From contig NZ_PQFZ01000003.1 of assembly GCF_002917105.1 (NCBI RefSeq), positions 215,808 to 279,807 on the forward strand: DNA of 64,000 nucleotides, read 5' to 3'. Positions within the stretch are counted from its first letter, which is position 1; every line of letters starts with the position of its first letter. The translations under genes and the position numbers were made by a program. Positions 27,498-36,092 of this stretch are shown piece after piece. Source of the stretch: Allobosea psychrotolerans (GTDB lineage: Bacteria > Pseudomonadota > Alphaproteobacteria > Rhizobiales > Beijerinckiaceae). The notes beneath the pieces were generated by a model. The model did no database searches and was not told the origin of the DNA. It worked only from the letters and a program-made list of their open reading frames with translations.

Positions 27498-27652
27498 GGA
27501 CAGTCTTCCCCCTTGGCTTGGTTCAGCGTCGCCGGAGCCTAAAGACCAGTGTGGCAGGTTCAACAGCCGCGTGGTCGCGCGGGGTCAAGTTTCCGTGAAC
27601 GGGGTTACCCTGCCCAAAGGCGCGGCTTGTTGAATTGAACCAGCTCTGGCGC

Positions 27653-28084
27653 TCAAGGCTTCGAGGAGGGACGTTGCCGGGGCGCGTGATCGTCCTGCCG
27701 CGCGAAGGCCCGCAGCATCGCCGCGCATAGCGCCAGCGACCCCATCACGCCGTTGCCGGTGCATTCGGCGACCAGCGCCTGGAAGGCTGCGGTGTTCTCG
27801 CCGGTCATGCATTGCAGGCTCCAGCCCCATTCCGGGGCCTTCTGACGCAACAGCCCGACGGCGACCTCGATGTCGCCGGAGACGGTGCCCAGCGTCTTCC
27901 ACAGCGAGCCCTGCTGGTAGATGCCGCCCGCAGGCGCGCGCCGGCTGACCAGATTGGTGGGCTTGCGCCGGACGGTGTAGCCCAGCGCCTCGTAGATCTC
28001 GGCATCGAGCATACGATCGGGCTTGCTCGCCTCCTCGCAGCGTTCGGCCAGCGCCAGCAGATGTTCCGGTCGAGTATCCATCAT
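27653..28084 (-). CDS. Hypothetical protein, phage ABA-sandwich-like
   Basis: A 143-residue protein. The N-terminal pattern LALAERCEEASKPDRMLDAE followed by IYEALGY is characteristic of small alphaproteobacterial and phage proteins of the ABA-sandwich type. GSLWKTLGTVSGDIEVAVGL and a WGWSLQCMTG segment complete it. Function unknown. No other phage gene is near, so it is probably a domesticated orphan. Either of two adjacent ATG codons could be the start. Confidence 0.6.
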   Translation of the reverse strand: MMDTRPEHLLALAERCEEASKPDRMLDAEIYEALGYTVRRKPTNLVSRRAPAGGIYQQGSLWKTLGTVSGDIEVAVGLLRQKAPEWGWSLQCMTGENTAAFQALVAECTGNGVMGSLALCAAMLRAFARQDDHAPRQRPSSKP

Positions 28085-28222
28085 CCTCGTCCAGGCGGTT
28101 CCTTACGATGCGTGCCGCCGGCAGCAGCCTTGCTTCGGCTCCCGGCATCGGCTTCCTGCGTCGTCTTCCCGTGTCGTCGCCAGCAAAATGCAGGCCGCCT
28201 GCATCGAGGCCCCGATCGTGAC

Positions 28223-28297
28223 TGGTGCCGGTTGAGGGGATTGAACCCCCGACCTTCGGTTTACAAAACCGCTGCTCTACCGCTGAGCTAAACCGGC
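28223..28297 (-). tRNA. tRNA-Thr (anticodon TGT)
   Basis: On the minus strand a complete cloverleaf: acceptor GCCGGTT/AACCGGC, D arm TAGCTCAGCGGTAGAGC, anticodon loop TTTGTAA, T arm GGGGGTTCAATCCCC, discriminator A and an encoded CCA. The TGT anticodon reads ACA and related Thr codons. Confidence 0.96.
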
Positions 28298-28361
28298 GTC
28301 CGATCACAAGGCATGCGGTTACCAGTCGATCGCGACGAGAGCAAGATCGGGTCGTCCACGC

Positions 28362-28394
28362 CAAAAGAAAAGCCCCGCCACAAGGGCGGGGCTT
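28362..28394 (-). terminator. Intrinsic terminator of the MHS transporter gene
   Basis: Ten-base-pair stem AAGCCCCGCC / GGCGGGGCTT with a five-base loop, followed on the minus strand by TTTCTTTT. It lies 26 bases after the stop codon of the gene at 28420. Confidence 0.85.
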
Positions 28395-28419
28395 CGCGTC
28401 AGGGCCGTTGCAGGCGGCT

Positions 28420-30072
28420 TTAGGACTTGTAGATGTCGCGATCCTTGGTCTCCGGCAGCAGCAGGAGGCCAACGACGAAGGTCATCATCGCGATGATGAT
28501 CGGATACCAGAGGCCCGAGAAGATGTTGCCGCTTGCCGCCACGATGGCGAAGGCCGTCGGAGGCAGGAAGCCGCCGAACCAGCCATTGCCGATATGGTAG
28601 GGCAGCGACATGCCGGTGTAGCGGATGCGGGTCGGGAAGAGTTCGACCAGCAGGGCTGCGATCGGCCCGTAGACCATCGTCACGAAGATGACGAGGATGA
28701 ACAGGATACCGGCGGCCTGCAACGCGCGGGCGCTGCTGAACATCTCGCCGATCGATGGCGTCTTCAGGATGGTCGGATCGCCGGCCTTGGGATAACCCGC
28801 AGCCTGTGCCGCCGTGACCAGGTCAGCGGCTGCCGTCGGCGCGCCGTTGATCGTCGCCGCCAAAGCCGAGCCGGCGGGACCGTTGACGAGGTCGTAGTGG
28901 ATCGAGTTGGTCGCGAGCGTCCGGCGCAGGGTGTCGCAAGGCTCGGTGAAGGTACGCACGCCGACCGGGTCGAACAGCGAGCCGCACTTGGCGGGATCGG
29001 CGGTGAGCACGACCTTCACCGTCTCGGTCGCGCTGATCAGCTTCGGATTTGCGGTCTTGGCCAGCATCGTGAACAGCGGGAAGTAGCTGATCGCGGCGAT
29101 CAGGCAGCCCGCCAGCAGGATCGGCTTGCGGCCGATCTTGTCGGAAAGCCAGCCGAAGAAGATGAAGAACGGCGTGCCCACCAGCAGCGAGAGTGCGATC
29201 AGGAGGTTGGCCGTCGTGCCGTCGATCTTCAGCGTCTGGGTCATGAAGAACAGGGCGTAGAACTGTCCCGTGTACCAGACGACGGCCTGGCCGGCGGTGC
29301 CGCCAAAGAGCGCGATCAGGCCGATCTTGGCGTTGGACCAGGTGCCGAAAGCCTCGCTGAGCGGAGCCTTCGAGCCGGTGCCCTCTTCCTTCATCTTCAC
29401 GAAGGCCGGCGATTCGGCGAGCTGGAGGCGGATCCAGATCGAGACGCCCAGCAGCAGGATCGAAACCAGGAACGGAACGCGCCAACCCCAGGCCGCGAAG
29501 GCCTCAGGCGTCATGCTGAGCCGCAGGACCAGGATGACGATCAGCGACAGCATCAGCCCGACGGTCGCTGTCGTCTGGATCCACGAGGTGTAGAAGCCTC
29601 GCCGGCCTTGCGGGGCGTGCTCGGCGACATAGGTCGCTGCACCACCATATTCGCCGCCGAGCGCCAGGCCCTGGAGCAGGCGGCAGATGATGAAGGCGGT
29701 TGGCGCGAGATAGCCAATCGATTCGAAGCTCGGCAGCAGGCCGACGACGAAGGTCGCCAGGCCCATGACGGTCATGGTGACGAGGAAGGTGTATTTGCGG
29801 CCGATCAGGTCGCCGAGGCGGCCGAAGAACAGCGCGCCGAAGGGACGCACCGCGAAACCGGCAGCGAAGCCGAAGAGGACGAAGATGAACTTCGCCGTGT
29901 CGTTGGTGCCCGGAACGAAAGTCTGCGCGATGTTGGCGGCGAGCGAGCCGGCCAGATAGAAATCATACCATTCGAAGACCGTGCCGGCCGACGAGGCGAT
30001 GATGACCTTGCGTTCTTCCTTGGACATCGGGCGCGGCGTCGCGGCCCCCGATGTCTGTGCTGCCATGCTCAT
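28420..30072 (-). CDS. MFS transporter, metabolite:H+ symporter (MHS) type
   Basis: A 550-residue MFS permease with the MHS opening SSAGTVFEWYDFYLAGSLAA, motif GRLGDLIGRKYTF and GGEYGGAATYVAEHAP. These permeases import organic acids, betaines or similar solutes. A long extra segment (about residues 370-450) between two C-terminal helices contains two cysteines (KCGSLFDP and EPCDTL) and looks extracytoplasmic; this is seen in a subset of Hyphomicrobiales homologues. Substrate unknown. Start at 30072 is set by AGGGGAGA upstream. A terminator follows. Confidence 0.9.
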   Translation of the reverse strand: MSMAAQTSGAATPRPMSKEERKVIIASSAGTVFEWYDFYLAGSLAANIAQTFVPGTNDTAKFIFVLFGFAAGFAVRPFGALFFGRLGDLIGRKYTFLVTMTVMGLATFVVGLLPSFESIGYLAPTAFIICRLLQGLALGGEYGGAATYVAEHAPQGRRGFYTSWIQTTATVGLMLSLIVILVLRLSMTPEAFAAWGWRVPFLVSILLLGVSIWIRLQLAESPAFVKMKEEGTGSKAPLSEAFGTWSNAKIGLIALFGGTAGQAVVWYTGQFYALFFMTQTLKIDGTTANLLIALSLLVGTPFFIFFGWLSDKIGRKPILLAGCLIAAISYFPLFTMLAKTANPKLISATETVKVVLTADPAKCGSLFDPVGVRTFTEPCDTLRRTLATNSIHYDLVNGPAGSALAATINGAPTAAADLVTAAQAAGYPKAGDPTILKTPSIGEMFSSARALQAAGILFILVIFVTMVYGPIAALLVELFPTRIRYTGMSLPYHIGNGWFGGFLPPTAFAIVAASGNIFSGLWYPIIIAMMTFVVGLLLLPETKDRDIYKS

Positions 30073-30383
30073 GGCTTTCTCCCCTGCTCGTTGCCCGACA
30101 GTCGGAAAATCCGGACTGCCCGATTGCACGCGGCTCGTTTTCTTGCGAAGCGTAGCCCCATGTCGCCGGACTGAGGCCAAAGGCCCCCCCATTTCCGGTC
30201 TGACCGAAGCAATGCGCGCACGAATTACGCAGTGCAATCAGGCAGATGGTCTTGCATCTTTAGGCTTACGACGTTTGGCTGAGAGCTCCGGCCGGCCATC
30301 GGCACCGTCATGCCCATGCCGGAGCGAGCGCGCTGGGGTCGACGATTCCTGGCTCGCCGCGTGCCGGTCGAGCCGGGGCCGCC
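30073..30383. other. Gene-free spacer (311 bases)
   Basis: No supported gene or strong hairpin. It must contain the promoter and 5' leader of the minus-strand MHS transporter and the 3' end of the minus-strand rlmB. I see no coding frame with a ribosome-binding site. Confidence 0.6.
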
Positions 30384-31196
30384 TCAACGCCGCCGGCTGG
30401 CGGCGTAGAGCGCGATCGCGGTCGCGTTCGAGACGTTGAGGCTGGTGATCGTACCCGGCACCTCGAGCCGCGCCACATGATCGCAGAGGTCGCGGCTGCG
30501 CTGGCGCAGGCCCTTGCCCTCCGCGCCCATCACCATGACCAGCGGACGACGCAGTTCGACATCGTCGAAGGCGACCTCGCCGTCCGAATCAAAGCCGATG
30601 CGCAGGAAGCCGCGCTTGCCGAGTTCGTCGAGCGCATCGCCGAGATTGCGCACGGCGATCAGCGGCACATGTTCGAGCGCGCCCGAGGCCGATTTCGCCA
30701 GCACACCGGTCGCGGCCGGGGAATGGCGGATGGTGACGATCACCGCTGCCGCCGCGAAGGCGGCGGCCGAGCGCAGGATCGCACCGACATTGTGCGGGTC
30801 GGTGATCTGGTCGAGCGCCAGGACGACCGCATCGTCGGGCAGGCTGTCGAGATCGGGCGAGGGCAGGGGATCGCAGACGAGATAAAGCCCCTGATGCACC
30901 GAATCGGGCGTCAGCAGCCGGTCGATCTCGGAGGGGCGTACGAGCTCGGCCTGCAGCGGCAAATCGCCGATCTCCTCGGTCAGCCGCTTCAGCGCGTTCT
31001 CGGTGGCGAGCAGGCGGCGATGACGGCGCTTGGGGTTGCGCAAGGCCTCGATGACGGGATGGACGCCATAGAGCACGGCCTCGTCGATATCGCCGGGGCG
31101 ATGCGGCGGCGGCCCGTCGGAGTGGTGCGGCCGGCGGCCGCCGGCATGGTGGCCAGCGGGTCTTCCCGGCTTGGGGCGGAACGGCGCAGGCATCAT
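30384..31196 (-). CDS. rlmB: 23S rRNA 2'-O-methyltransferase (TrmH/SpoU family), RlmB-like
   Basis: A 270-residue SPOUT methyltransferase. N-terminal substrate-binding segment (VLYGVHPVIEALRNPKRRHR), then the SPOUT core: VLALDQITDPHNVGAILRSA (motif 1), VMVMGAEGKGLRQ (motif 2) and SLNVSNATAIALY (motif 3), which form the knot. RlmB methylates G2251 of 23S rRNA in E. coli; the specificity here is inferred from family. The first 30 residues are His/Pro/Gly-rich. ATG at 31196 has GGAGA just before; an upstream ATG at 31229 is possible. Confidence 0.88.
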   Translation of the reverse strand: MMPAPFRPKPGRPAGHHAGGRRPHHSDGPPPHRPGDIDEAVLYGVHPVIEALRNPKRRHRRLLATENALKRLTEEIGDLPLQAELVRPSEIDRLLTPDSVHQGLYLVCDPLPSPDLDSLPDDAVVLALDQITDPHNVGAILRSAAAFAAAAVIVTIRHSPAATGVLAKSASGALEHVPLIAVRNLGDALDELGKRGFLRIGFDSDGEVAFDDVELRRPLVMVMGAEGKGLRQRSRDLCDHVARLEVPGTITSLNVSNATAIALYAASRRR

Positions 31197-31311
31197 CGGT
31201 CTCCAGGGGGCGGAGCTGTGCCGTGCCATGACACGCGCCGCTTGACCAGTGCCGAGGAGCCACGACGGCACGATCCAGACGAAACTCAACGCAAGAATGG
31301 AGACAGGATCG

Positions 31312-31881
31312 ATGGGAGATGCAAGTGAGCGCCTGATCATCGTCACCGGCGGGCCGGGGTCCGGCAAGACGACGCTGCTTGCGGCGCTGGCAGCGCGGGG
31401 TATCGCGACCTCGCCCGAGGCCGGGCGCGCGATCATCCGCGATCAGGTCGCGATCGATGGCGCCGGCCTGCCCTGGGCGAATCGCGAGCTCTTCGCCGAA
31501 TTGATGCTCGCCTTCGACCTTCAGACTTATCAGGCGGCGGTCGCTCGCGGCGGCAGCGTCGTCTTCGATCGCGGAATCCCCGACATCGCGGGATATCTGC
31601 GACTGTGCGGCCTGCCGGTGCCGGCGCATCTTATCCGGGCGCTGGAGCGGTTCCGCTATGCCACCGAGGTCTACATCGCGCCGCCCTGGCGCGACATCTT
31701 CGCGAACGACGCCGAGCGGCGGCAGGATTTCGATGAGGCGCGGCGCACCCATGACGCCATGCTCGCGGTTTATCGCGAGCATGGCTATGCGCTGACGGCG
31801 CTGCCCCTGGGAAGCATCGAGGCGCGCGCGGACATTGTTGCCGCACGGATCGGTGCAATGCTCCATTCGGTTGGAGACTGA
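31312..31881 (+). CDS. P-loop ATPase (AAA_28-like)
   Basis: A 189-residue P-loop protein. Walker A is GGPGSGKTTLL; a second acidic strand VVFDRGIPD serves as Walker B. The fold is like nucleoside or small-molecule kinases of the AAA_28 group. The role is unknown. ATG at 31312 is chosen because AGGA precedes it; two earlier starts (31249 and 31297) are alternatives. It lies immediately upstream of two tRNA genes. Confidence 0.78.
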   Translation: MGDASERLIIVTGGPGSGKTTLLAALAARGIATSPEAGRAIIRDQVAIDGAGLPWANRELFAELMLAFDLQTYQAAVARGGSVVFDRGIPDIAGYLRLCGLPVPAHLIRALERFRYATEVYIAPPWRDIFANDAERRQDFDEARRTHDAMLAVYREHGYALTALPLGSIEARADIVAARIGAMLHSVGD

Positions 31882-31987
31882 GGGTTGACACGCCGAAGCC
31901 CGGTCACCATAAGTCCGGCCGCGCCTGTCGCCCGTCACGCAAGTGACACAGGCGGTCGCCTGCGGTTCAACCGCAACAGGCGCGGGC

Positions 31988-32072
31988 GGGGGAATGTCCC
32001 GAGCGGCAAAGGGGGCGGACTGTAAATCCGCTGGCTATGCCTTCGCAGGTTCGAGTCCTGCTTCCCCCACCA
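31988..32072 (+). tRNA. tRNA-Tyr (anticodon GTA)
   Basis: Class II tRNA of 85 bases: acceptor GGGGGAA/TTCCCCC, anticodon loop CTGTAAA, long variable arm CTGGCTATGCCTTC, T arm GCAGGTTCGAGTCCTGC, discriminator A and encoded CCA. Confidence 0.96.
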
Positions 32073-32205
32073 TCCTTTCCTGCCCGGCAGCGGCAAGACG
32101 AAGCGGTTCCGGCGTGCCCTGGGCCGTCGGATGCCGGCCAGCTTCCGATACCATGCCACGGCATCTTGACATCGCTTCATTCATCGTCGATTCCGGTCCG
32201 GCGAT

Positions 32206-32279
32206 GCGGGTGTAGCTCAATGGTAGAGCAGCAGCCTTCCAAGCTGAATACCCGGGTTCGATTCCCGGTACCCGCTCCA
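32206..32279 (+). tRNA. tRNA-Gly (anticodon TCC)
   Basis: Acceptor GCGGGTG/TACCCGC (terminal G-U pair), D arm TAGCTCAATGGTAGAGCA, anticodon loop CTTCCAA, T arm CCGGGTTCGATTCCCGG, discriminator T and encoded CCA. Confidence 0.96.
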
Positions 32280-32692
32280 GTCTCCCCAAAGCATCGTACG
32301 CTCGAGCCCGGATTGGGCCGCCCCTGAATCGCTCGCGCGAGAACGCCCCGCATGTCCGGGCCGCAGCAAGGCGGCAAGAAAATTCACTGTCATTCCCGCT
32401 CCGATTTCGAGTGCGCTTTCTCGAAGCAGTCGATTCTCCAGAGATTTATCGTTTTTGAGCCGCGCCTCTGGACCCGCCCGCCTTTCTCCCTAATGTGCCT
32501 GCAGTTTTGACATGGGGCGGCCTTCGCAAGATCTCGAAGGCGCGCGGTGCGGCAATGCTGGTGAACATCTCTGCCGCACGATCGATGCGGAGCTGCGCGG
32601 GCCAGGGTTTCGCGCTGCAGCCGCGCTTGGTTTTCTAGGAATGTGCAGCCGCCTCTTGCGTCCACGCGCATTCCAGCCACTGCGTTAGCGCC
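32280..32692. other. Gene-free spacer (413 bases) before the TRAP transporter
   Basis: No convincing gene or hairpin. A 96-codon minus-strand frame at 32390-32680 has no family features and no good ribosome-binding site. The interval presumably includes the TRAP promoter. Confidence 0.55.
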
Positions 32693-34561
32693 ATGACGAG
32701 CCTTGCGACATCATCGCTGGTACCGAAGCCGTCGCTGCGTCGCCGCGCCGAGCGCGGGCTGTTCGGCCTCGTCGCGGGACTGGAATGGCTAGGAGCCATC
32801 ATCCTCGCGGTGCTCTTCGCCGTGGTGATGGCCGCGGTGCTGCGCCGCTATGTATTTGGCGGTGGATATGTCTGGTCCGACGAATTGGCGATCTGGCTGA
32901 ACGTGGCGCTGGTCGCCGTTGGCGCGCCCTTGGCCGCGACCAGTGCGCTGGCGATGCGGCTCGACGTGATCGTGCGCCTGCTGCCTGCCGGAGCGCAGCG
33001 CCTGGCTTCGGTCTTCGCCGACGCGGTCGCGGTTCATGGCTCGCTCGTGCTCGCCTGCGGCGGCGCCAGCGTCGTGGCGCTCGTCGGCGGCAGCTCGACT
33101 GTCCTCGGCCTGCCGGAATGGCTGCGTTTTGCCGCCTTCGCGGTCGGTGGCGGGCTGACCGTTGTCGTCGTGCTGTGGCGGGCCGCGCTGGACAGCTCCT
33201 GGCCGGCGGCCCTGGCCTCGCTGGTTCTCGGCATCGGCTTTTACCTGGCGGCGCAGAGCGCTACGGGAATTTTCGTGGAAACGCCGAGCCTGGTTGCGGC
33301 CTCGCTCGCCGGGCTTGGGCTGATCCTGGGTGCGCCGCTGCCCTATGTGCTGCTGGCCGGCGTCTCGCTCAGCGGCGCCTTCGGCGGGCTCTTGCCCGAG
33401 CCGGCCATCGTCCAGAACACGGTCTCGGGCGTCTCGAAATTCCTGCTGCTGGCGATCCCGTTCTTCCTGCTTGCCGGCGAGTTGCTGACGGCGGGCGGAT
33501 TGGCCGAGCGGCTGGTGCGCTTTGCCGCCTCGCTGGTCGGGCATTGGCGGGCGGGGCTGGCACAGACGACATTGATGTCGAGCGTGCTGTTTTCGGGCGC
33601 GTCGGGCTCCTCTGTGGCCAACGCCGCCTTCGGCGCCAAGGTGATGGCGCCGGCCCTGATCGCGCGCGGCTATCCGCCGGCCCATGCGGCGGCGATTGTG
33701 GCCGGCGTCTCGATGCTCGACAACATCATCCCGCCCTCTATCGCCTTCCTGATCCTGGCGACGGCGACCAATCTGTCGGTCGGCTCGCTCCTGGTCGGCG
33801 GCTTCATTGCCGGCGGGGTTCTGGCGCTGGCGTTGGCGATCGGCATCCATCTCAGCGTGCGCGAAGTGGTCGATGCTGCGCCCAAGGCCAGCGGGCAGGA
33901 GCGGGCGAAGAGCTTCATCGGCGCGCTTCCGGCGATCGGGCTCGGCGTCGTCGTCGTGGTCGGCATCCGCTTCGGCGTCGTCACCGTCACCGAGGCTTCG
34001 GCGCTGGCGGTGGCCTATGCGCTTATCGCCTGCCTGGCTCTGCGCAGCCTGAATATCGGCACGGTCTTCGGCGCTTTGCGCAAATCGGCGACGGAAGCGG
34101 CAGCTGTCGGCATGCTGATCGGGGCGTCGGCGCCCTTCGCCTTCCTGCTCGCGGTCGACCGGGTGTCCGACCAGATGGCGGGGCTGGTGACCGCGCTTGG
34201 CGGTGGACCCTATGCGGTGATGCTGCTTGCAAATCTCGTCCTGCTGGTAGCCGGGCTCTTCCTCGATATCGGCGCGGCGATCCTGCTGCTGGCACCGCTG
34301 CTCCTGCCCGTTGCGATCTCGGCCGGGCTCGATCCGATCCAGTTCGGCGTCATCCTCGTGGTCAACCTGATGATCCATGGGCTGACCCCGCCACTGGGCA
34401 TCCTGGTCTATGTCGTCAGCGGAATCACCCGCGTGCCGGCGGGCGCCGTCTTCCGGGCCGTCCTGCCGCTGCTGGCGACGCTTCTGGTGGCGCTAGCCGT
34501 ACTGTGCCTGGGGGCGGCGGCCTGGCCCTCGTTTCCACCACCCTTCAAGGAGTTGTTCTGA
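32693..34561 (+). CDS. TRAP transporter fused permease (DctQM)
   Basis: A 622-residue fusion of the small (DctQ) and large (DctM) TRAP permeases. The DctQ part is at residues 20-165 and contains YVWSDELAIWLNVALVAVGA. The DctM part runs from about residue 195 to the C-terminus with about 12 helices, including NIIPPSIAFLILA. TRAP systems import dicarboxylates, sialic acid and other organic acids using a sodium or proton gradient. The next gene is the binding protein, starting one base before this stop ends (TGATG). Confidence 0.92.
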   Translation: MTSLATSSLVPKPSLRRRAERGLFGLVAGLEWLGAIILAVLFAVVMAAVLRRYVFGGGYVWSDELAIWLNVALVAVGAPLAATSALAMRLDVIVRLLPAGAQRLASVFADAVAVHGSLVLACGGASVVALVGGSSTVLGLPEWLRFAAFAVGGGLTVVVVLWRAALDSSWPAALASLVLGIGFYLAAQSATGIFVETPSLVAASLAGLGLILGAPLPYVLLAGVSLSGAFGGLLPEPAIVQNTVSGVSKFLLLAIPFFLLAGELLTAGGLAERLVRFAASLVGHWRAGLAQTTLMSSVLFSGASGSSVANAAFGAKVMAPALIARGYPPAHAAAIVAGVSMLDNIIPPSIAFLILATATNLSVGSLLVGGFIAGGVLALALAIGIHLSVREVVDAAPKASGQERAKSFIGALPAIGLGVVVVVGIRFGVVTVTEASALAVAYALIACLALRSLNIGTVFGALRKSATEAAAVGMLIGASAPFAFLLAVDRVSDQMAGLVTALGGGPYAVMLLANLVLLVAGLFLDIGAAILLLAPLLLPVAISAGLDPIQFGVILVVNLMIHGLTPPLGILVYVVSGITRVPAGAVFRAVLPLLATLLVALAVLCLGAAAWPSFPPPFKELF

Positions 34562-35547
34562 TGTCGCCGACTCGCCGCGAGATCACGGCCAGCCTGTTGG
34601 CCGCGCCCGCGCTGCTCTCCACCCGTGCGGCCCATGCGGCCGGCCGGCCCGTGACGGTCGCCTCGCTCTTCGGCGAGGACAAGCCCGAGACCAGAGTCTG
34701 GCGCAAGATCGCCGAGATCCTGAACCGGACCGCGCCCGGCCGCTTCGACCTGCGCATCGTCGGCAATGCGGCGCTGGGCGGCGAGAAGGAGGTCGCCGAG
34801 GGTGTCCGGCTCGGATCGGTCCAGGCCTCGCTCTCGACGATCTCGGCCTTGTCGGGCTGGGTTCCCGACAGCCAGATCCTCGACCTGCCCTTCCTGTTCC
34901 GCGACCGGGGTCATCTCAAGCGCGTGCTGGCAGGGCCGCTCGGGGACGAGCTCAAGGGCAAGTTCGAGGGGCAGGGCTTCGTCGTGCTCGGCTTCATCAA
35001 TTACGGCGCGCGCCATCTCCTTGCCAAGGAGCCGATCACCACGCCCGCAGGCATCAAAGGCAAGCGCATCCGCGTGATCCAGAGCCCGCTGCACACGGAG
35101 CTCTGGTCGGGGCTCGGCGCCTATCCGACGCCGATCCCGATCCCCGAGACTTATAACGCGCTGAAGACCGGCGTGGTCGATTGCATGGACCTGACCAAAT
35201 CGGCCTATGTCGGCTTCAAGCTGCACGAGGTCGTGCCCTATCTGATCGAGACCGGCCATATCTGGGCCTCCGGCGTGATCTATGTTTCGGCGGCGTTCTG
35301 GAAGGGACTTTCAGCCGAAGACAAGGCGGCGCTGTCGGCCGCCGCCGCCGAGGGCGTCGGCTATTTCGACGACCTGATCGTCGCCGACGAGGAGGCCTCG
35401 ATGGCGAAGGCGGCAGCGGAAGGCGGCAAGGTCGTGCAGCCGCAGGACCGGCCGGCCTGGGAGGAGGGCGCCCGCAAGGTCTGGACGTCGTTCGCGTCCA
35501 AGCTCGGCGGCATCGACAAGATCGAGGCGGTGGCGAAGAGCGCGTGA
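34561..35547 (+). CDS. TRAP transporter substrate-binding protein (DctP family)
   Basis: A 328-residue periplasmic binding protein. A signal peptide with an RR pair (SPTRREITASLLAAPALLS) could be Tat- or Sec-type. FINYGARHLLAKEPITTPAG and GKRIRVIQSPLHTELWSGLG include the conserved arginine that binds the carboxylate, and TYNALKTGVVDCMD completes the DctP signature. It pairs with the fused permease just upstream. The substrate is not readable. Confidence 0.92.
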   Translation: MSPTRREITASLLAAPALLSTRAAHAAGRPVTVASLFGEDKPETRVWRKIAEILNRTAPGRFDLRIVGNAALGGEKEVAEGVRLGSVQASLSTISALSGWVPDSQILDLPFLFRDRGHLKRVLAGPLGDELKGKFEGQGFVVLGFINYGARHLLAKEPITTPAGIKGKRIRVIQSPLHTELWSGLGAYPTPIPIPETYNALKTGVVDCMDLTKSAYVGFKLHEVVPYLIETGHIWASGVIYVSAAFWKGLSAEDKAALSAAAAEGVGYFDDLIVADEEASMAKAAAEGGKVVQPQDRPAWEEGARKVWTSFASKLGGIDKIEAVAKSA

Positions 35548-35561
35548 GTCCAGATTGGCTG

Positions 35562-35855
35562 CTAATGCGCGGCCCGGTCGAGATGGCCGAGGTCACGGCT
35601 GGGGTCGAGCCGGTCGCGGACGCGCTGCTTCAGCGCCTTGACGTCGGGAAAGCCGTCATCGGCGACGCGGTCCCAGATCAGCACGTCGTCGTAATGGATC
35701 TGGAAGCTCCCGCCTGAGCCCGGCCGCAAGGCGACTTCGCCGAGATCGGGGCCGAAGGTGTGAAGCAGCTCCTGCGCCATCCAGGCCGAGCGCAGCAGCC
35801 AGTTGCACTGGGTGCAGTAGGTGATGGCGATGCGCGGCGGTTTCACGTCACTCAT
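35562..35855 (-). CDS. SelT/SelW/SelH-family (Rdx) redox protein
   Basis: A 97-residue thioredoxin-like protein of the SelW/Rdx family, with the CxxC redox motif in TYCTQCNWLLRSAWMAQ and the family segment GSGGSFQIHYDDVLIWDR. No selenocysteine codon is involved. Function is poorly known (redox regulation). The start at 35855 is supported by GGAG nine bases upstream. It is convergent with the TRAP binding protein. Confidence 0.88.
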   Translation of the reverse strand: MSDVKPPRIAITYCTQCNWLLRSAWMAQELLHTFGPDLGEVALRPGSGGSFQIHYDDVLIWDRVADDGFPDVKALKQRVRDRLDPSRDLGHLDRAAH

Positions 35856-36092
35856 TGGCTTTCGCTCCGTAGCGGTCAGGCGGTGAACCGTTTTGCCGAC
35901 CGGCGCGCGCGGTTCTCGCACAAGCCTCTTGCCGGCATATGAGGGGCGGGGCAAGCCGTGATGGCGCGGCCCCGTTGCGGCGTTGCCAACCGGGGCCCGC
36001 CGTCATCGCGTCGTCATGCGTCACTTTCATCCGCGGGTGTTTGCATTCGCGGGCGTTCGCGCCGATTCGCCGCGCTGGCTGAGAGGAATGAG

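Noticed and set aside
28225..30174. 649-codon plus-strand frame opposite the MHS transporter
   Set aside because: Also runs over tRNA-Thr; composition is shadow-like.
32390..32680. 96-codon minus-strand frame before the TRAP genes
   Set aside because: Low-complexity basic peptide with no family signals.
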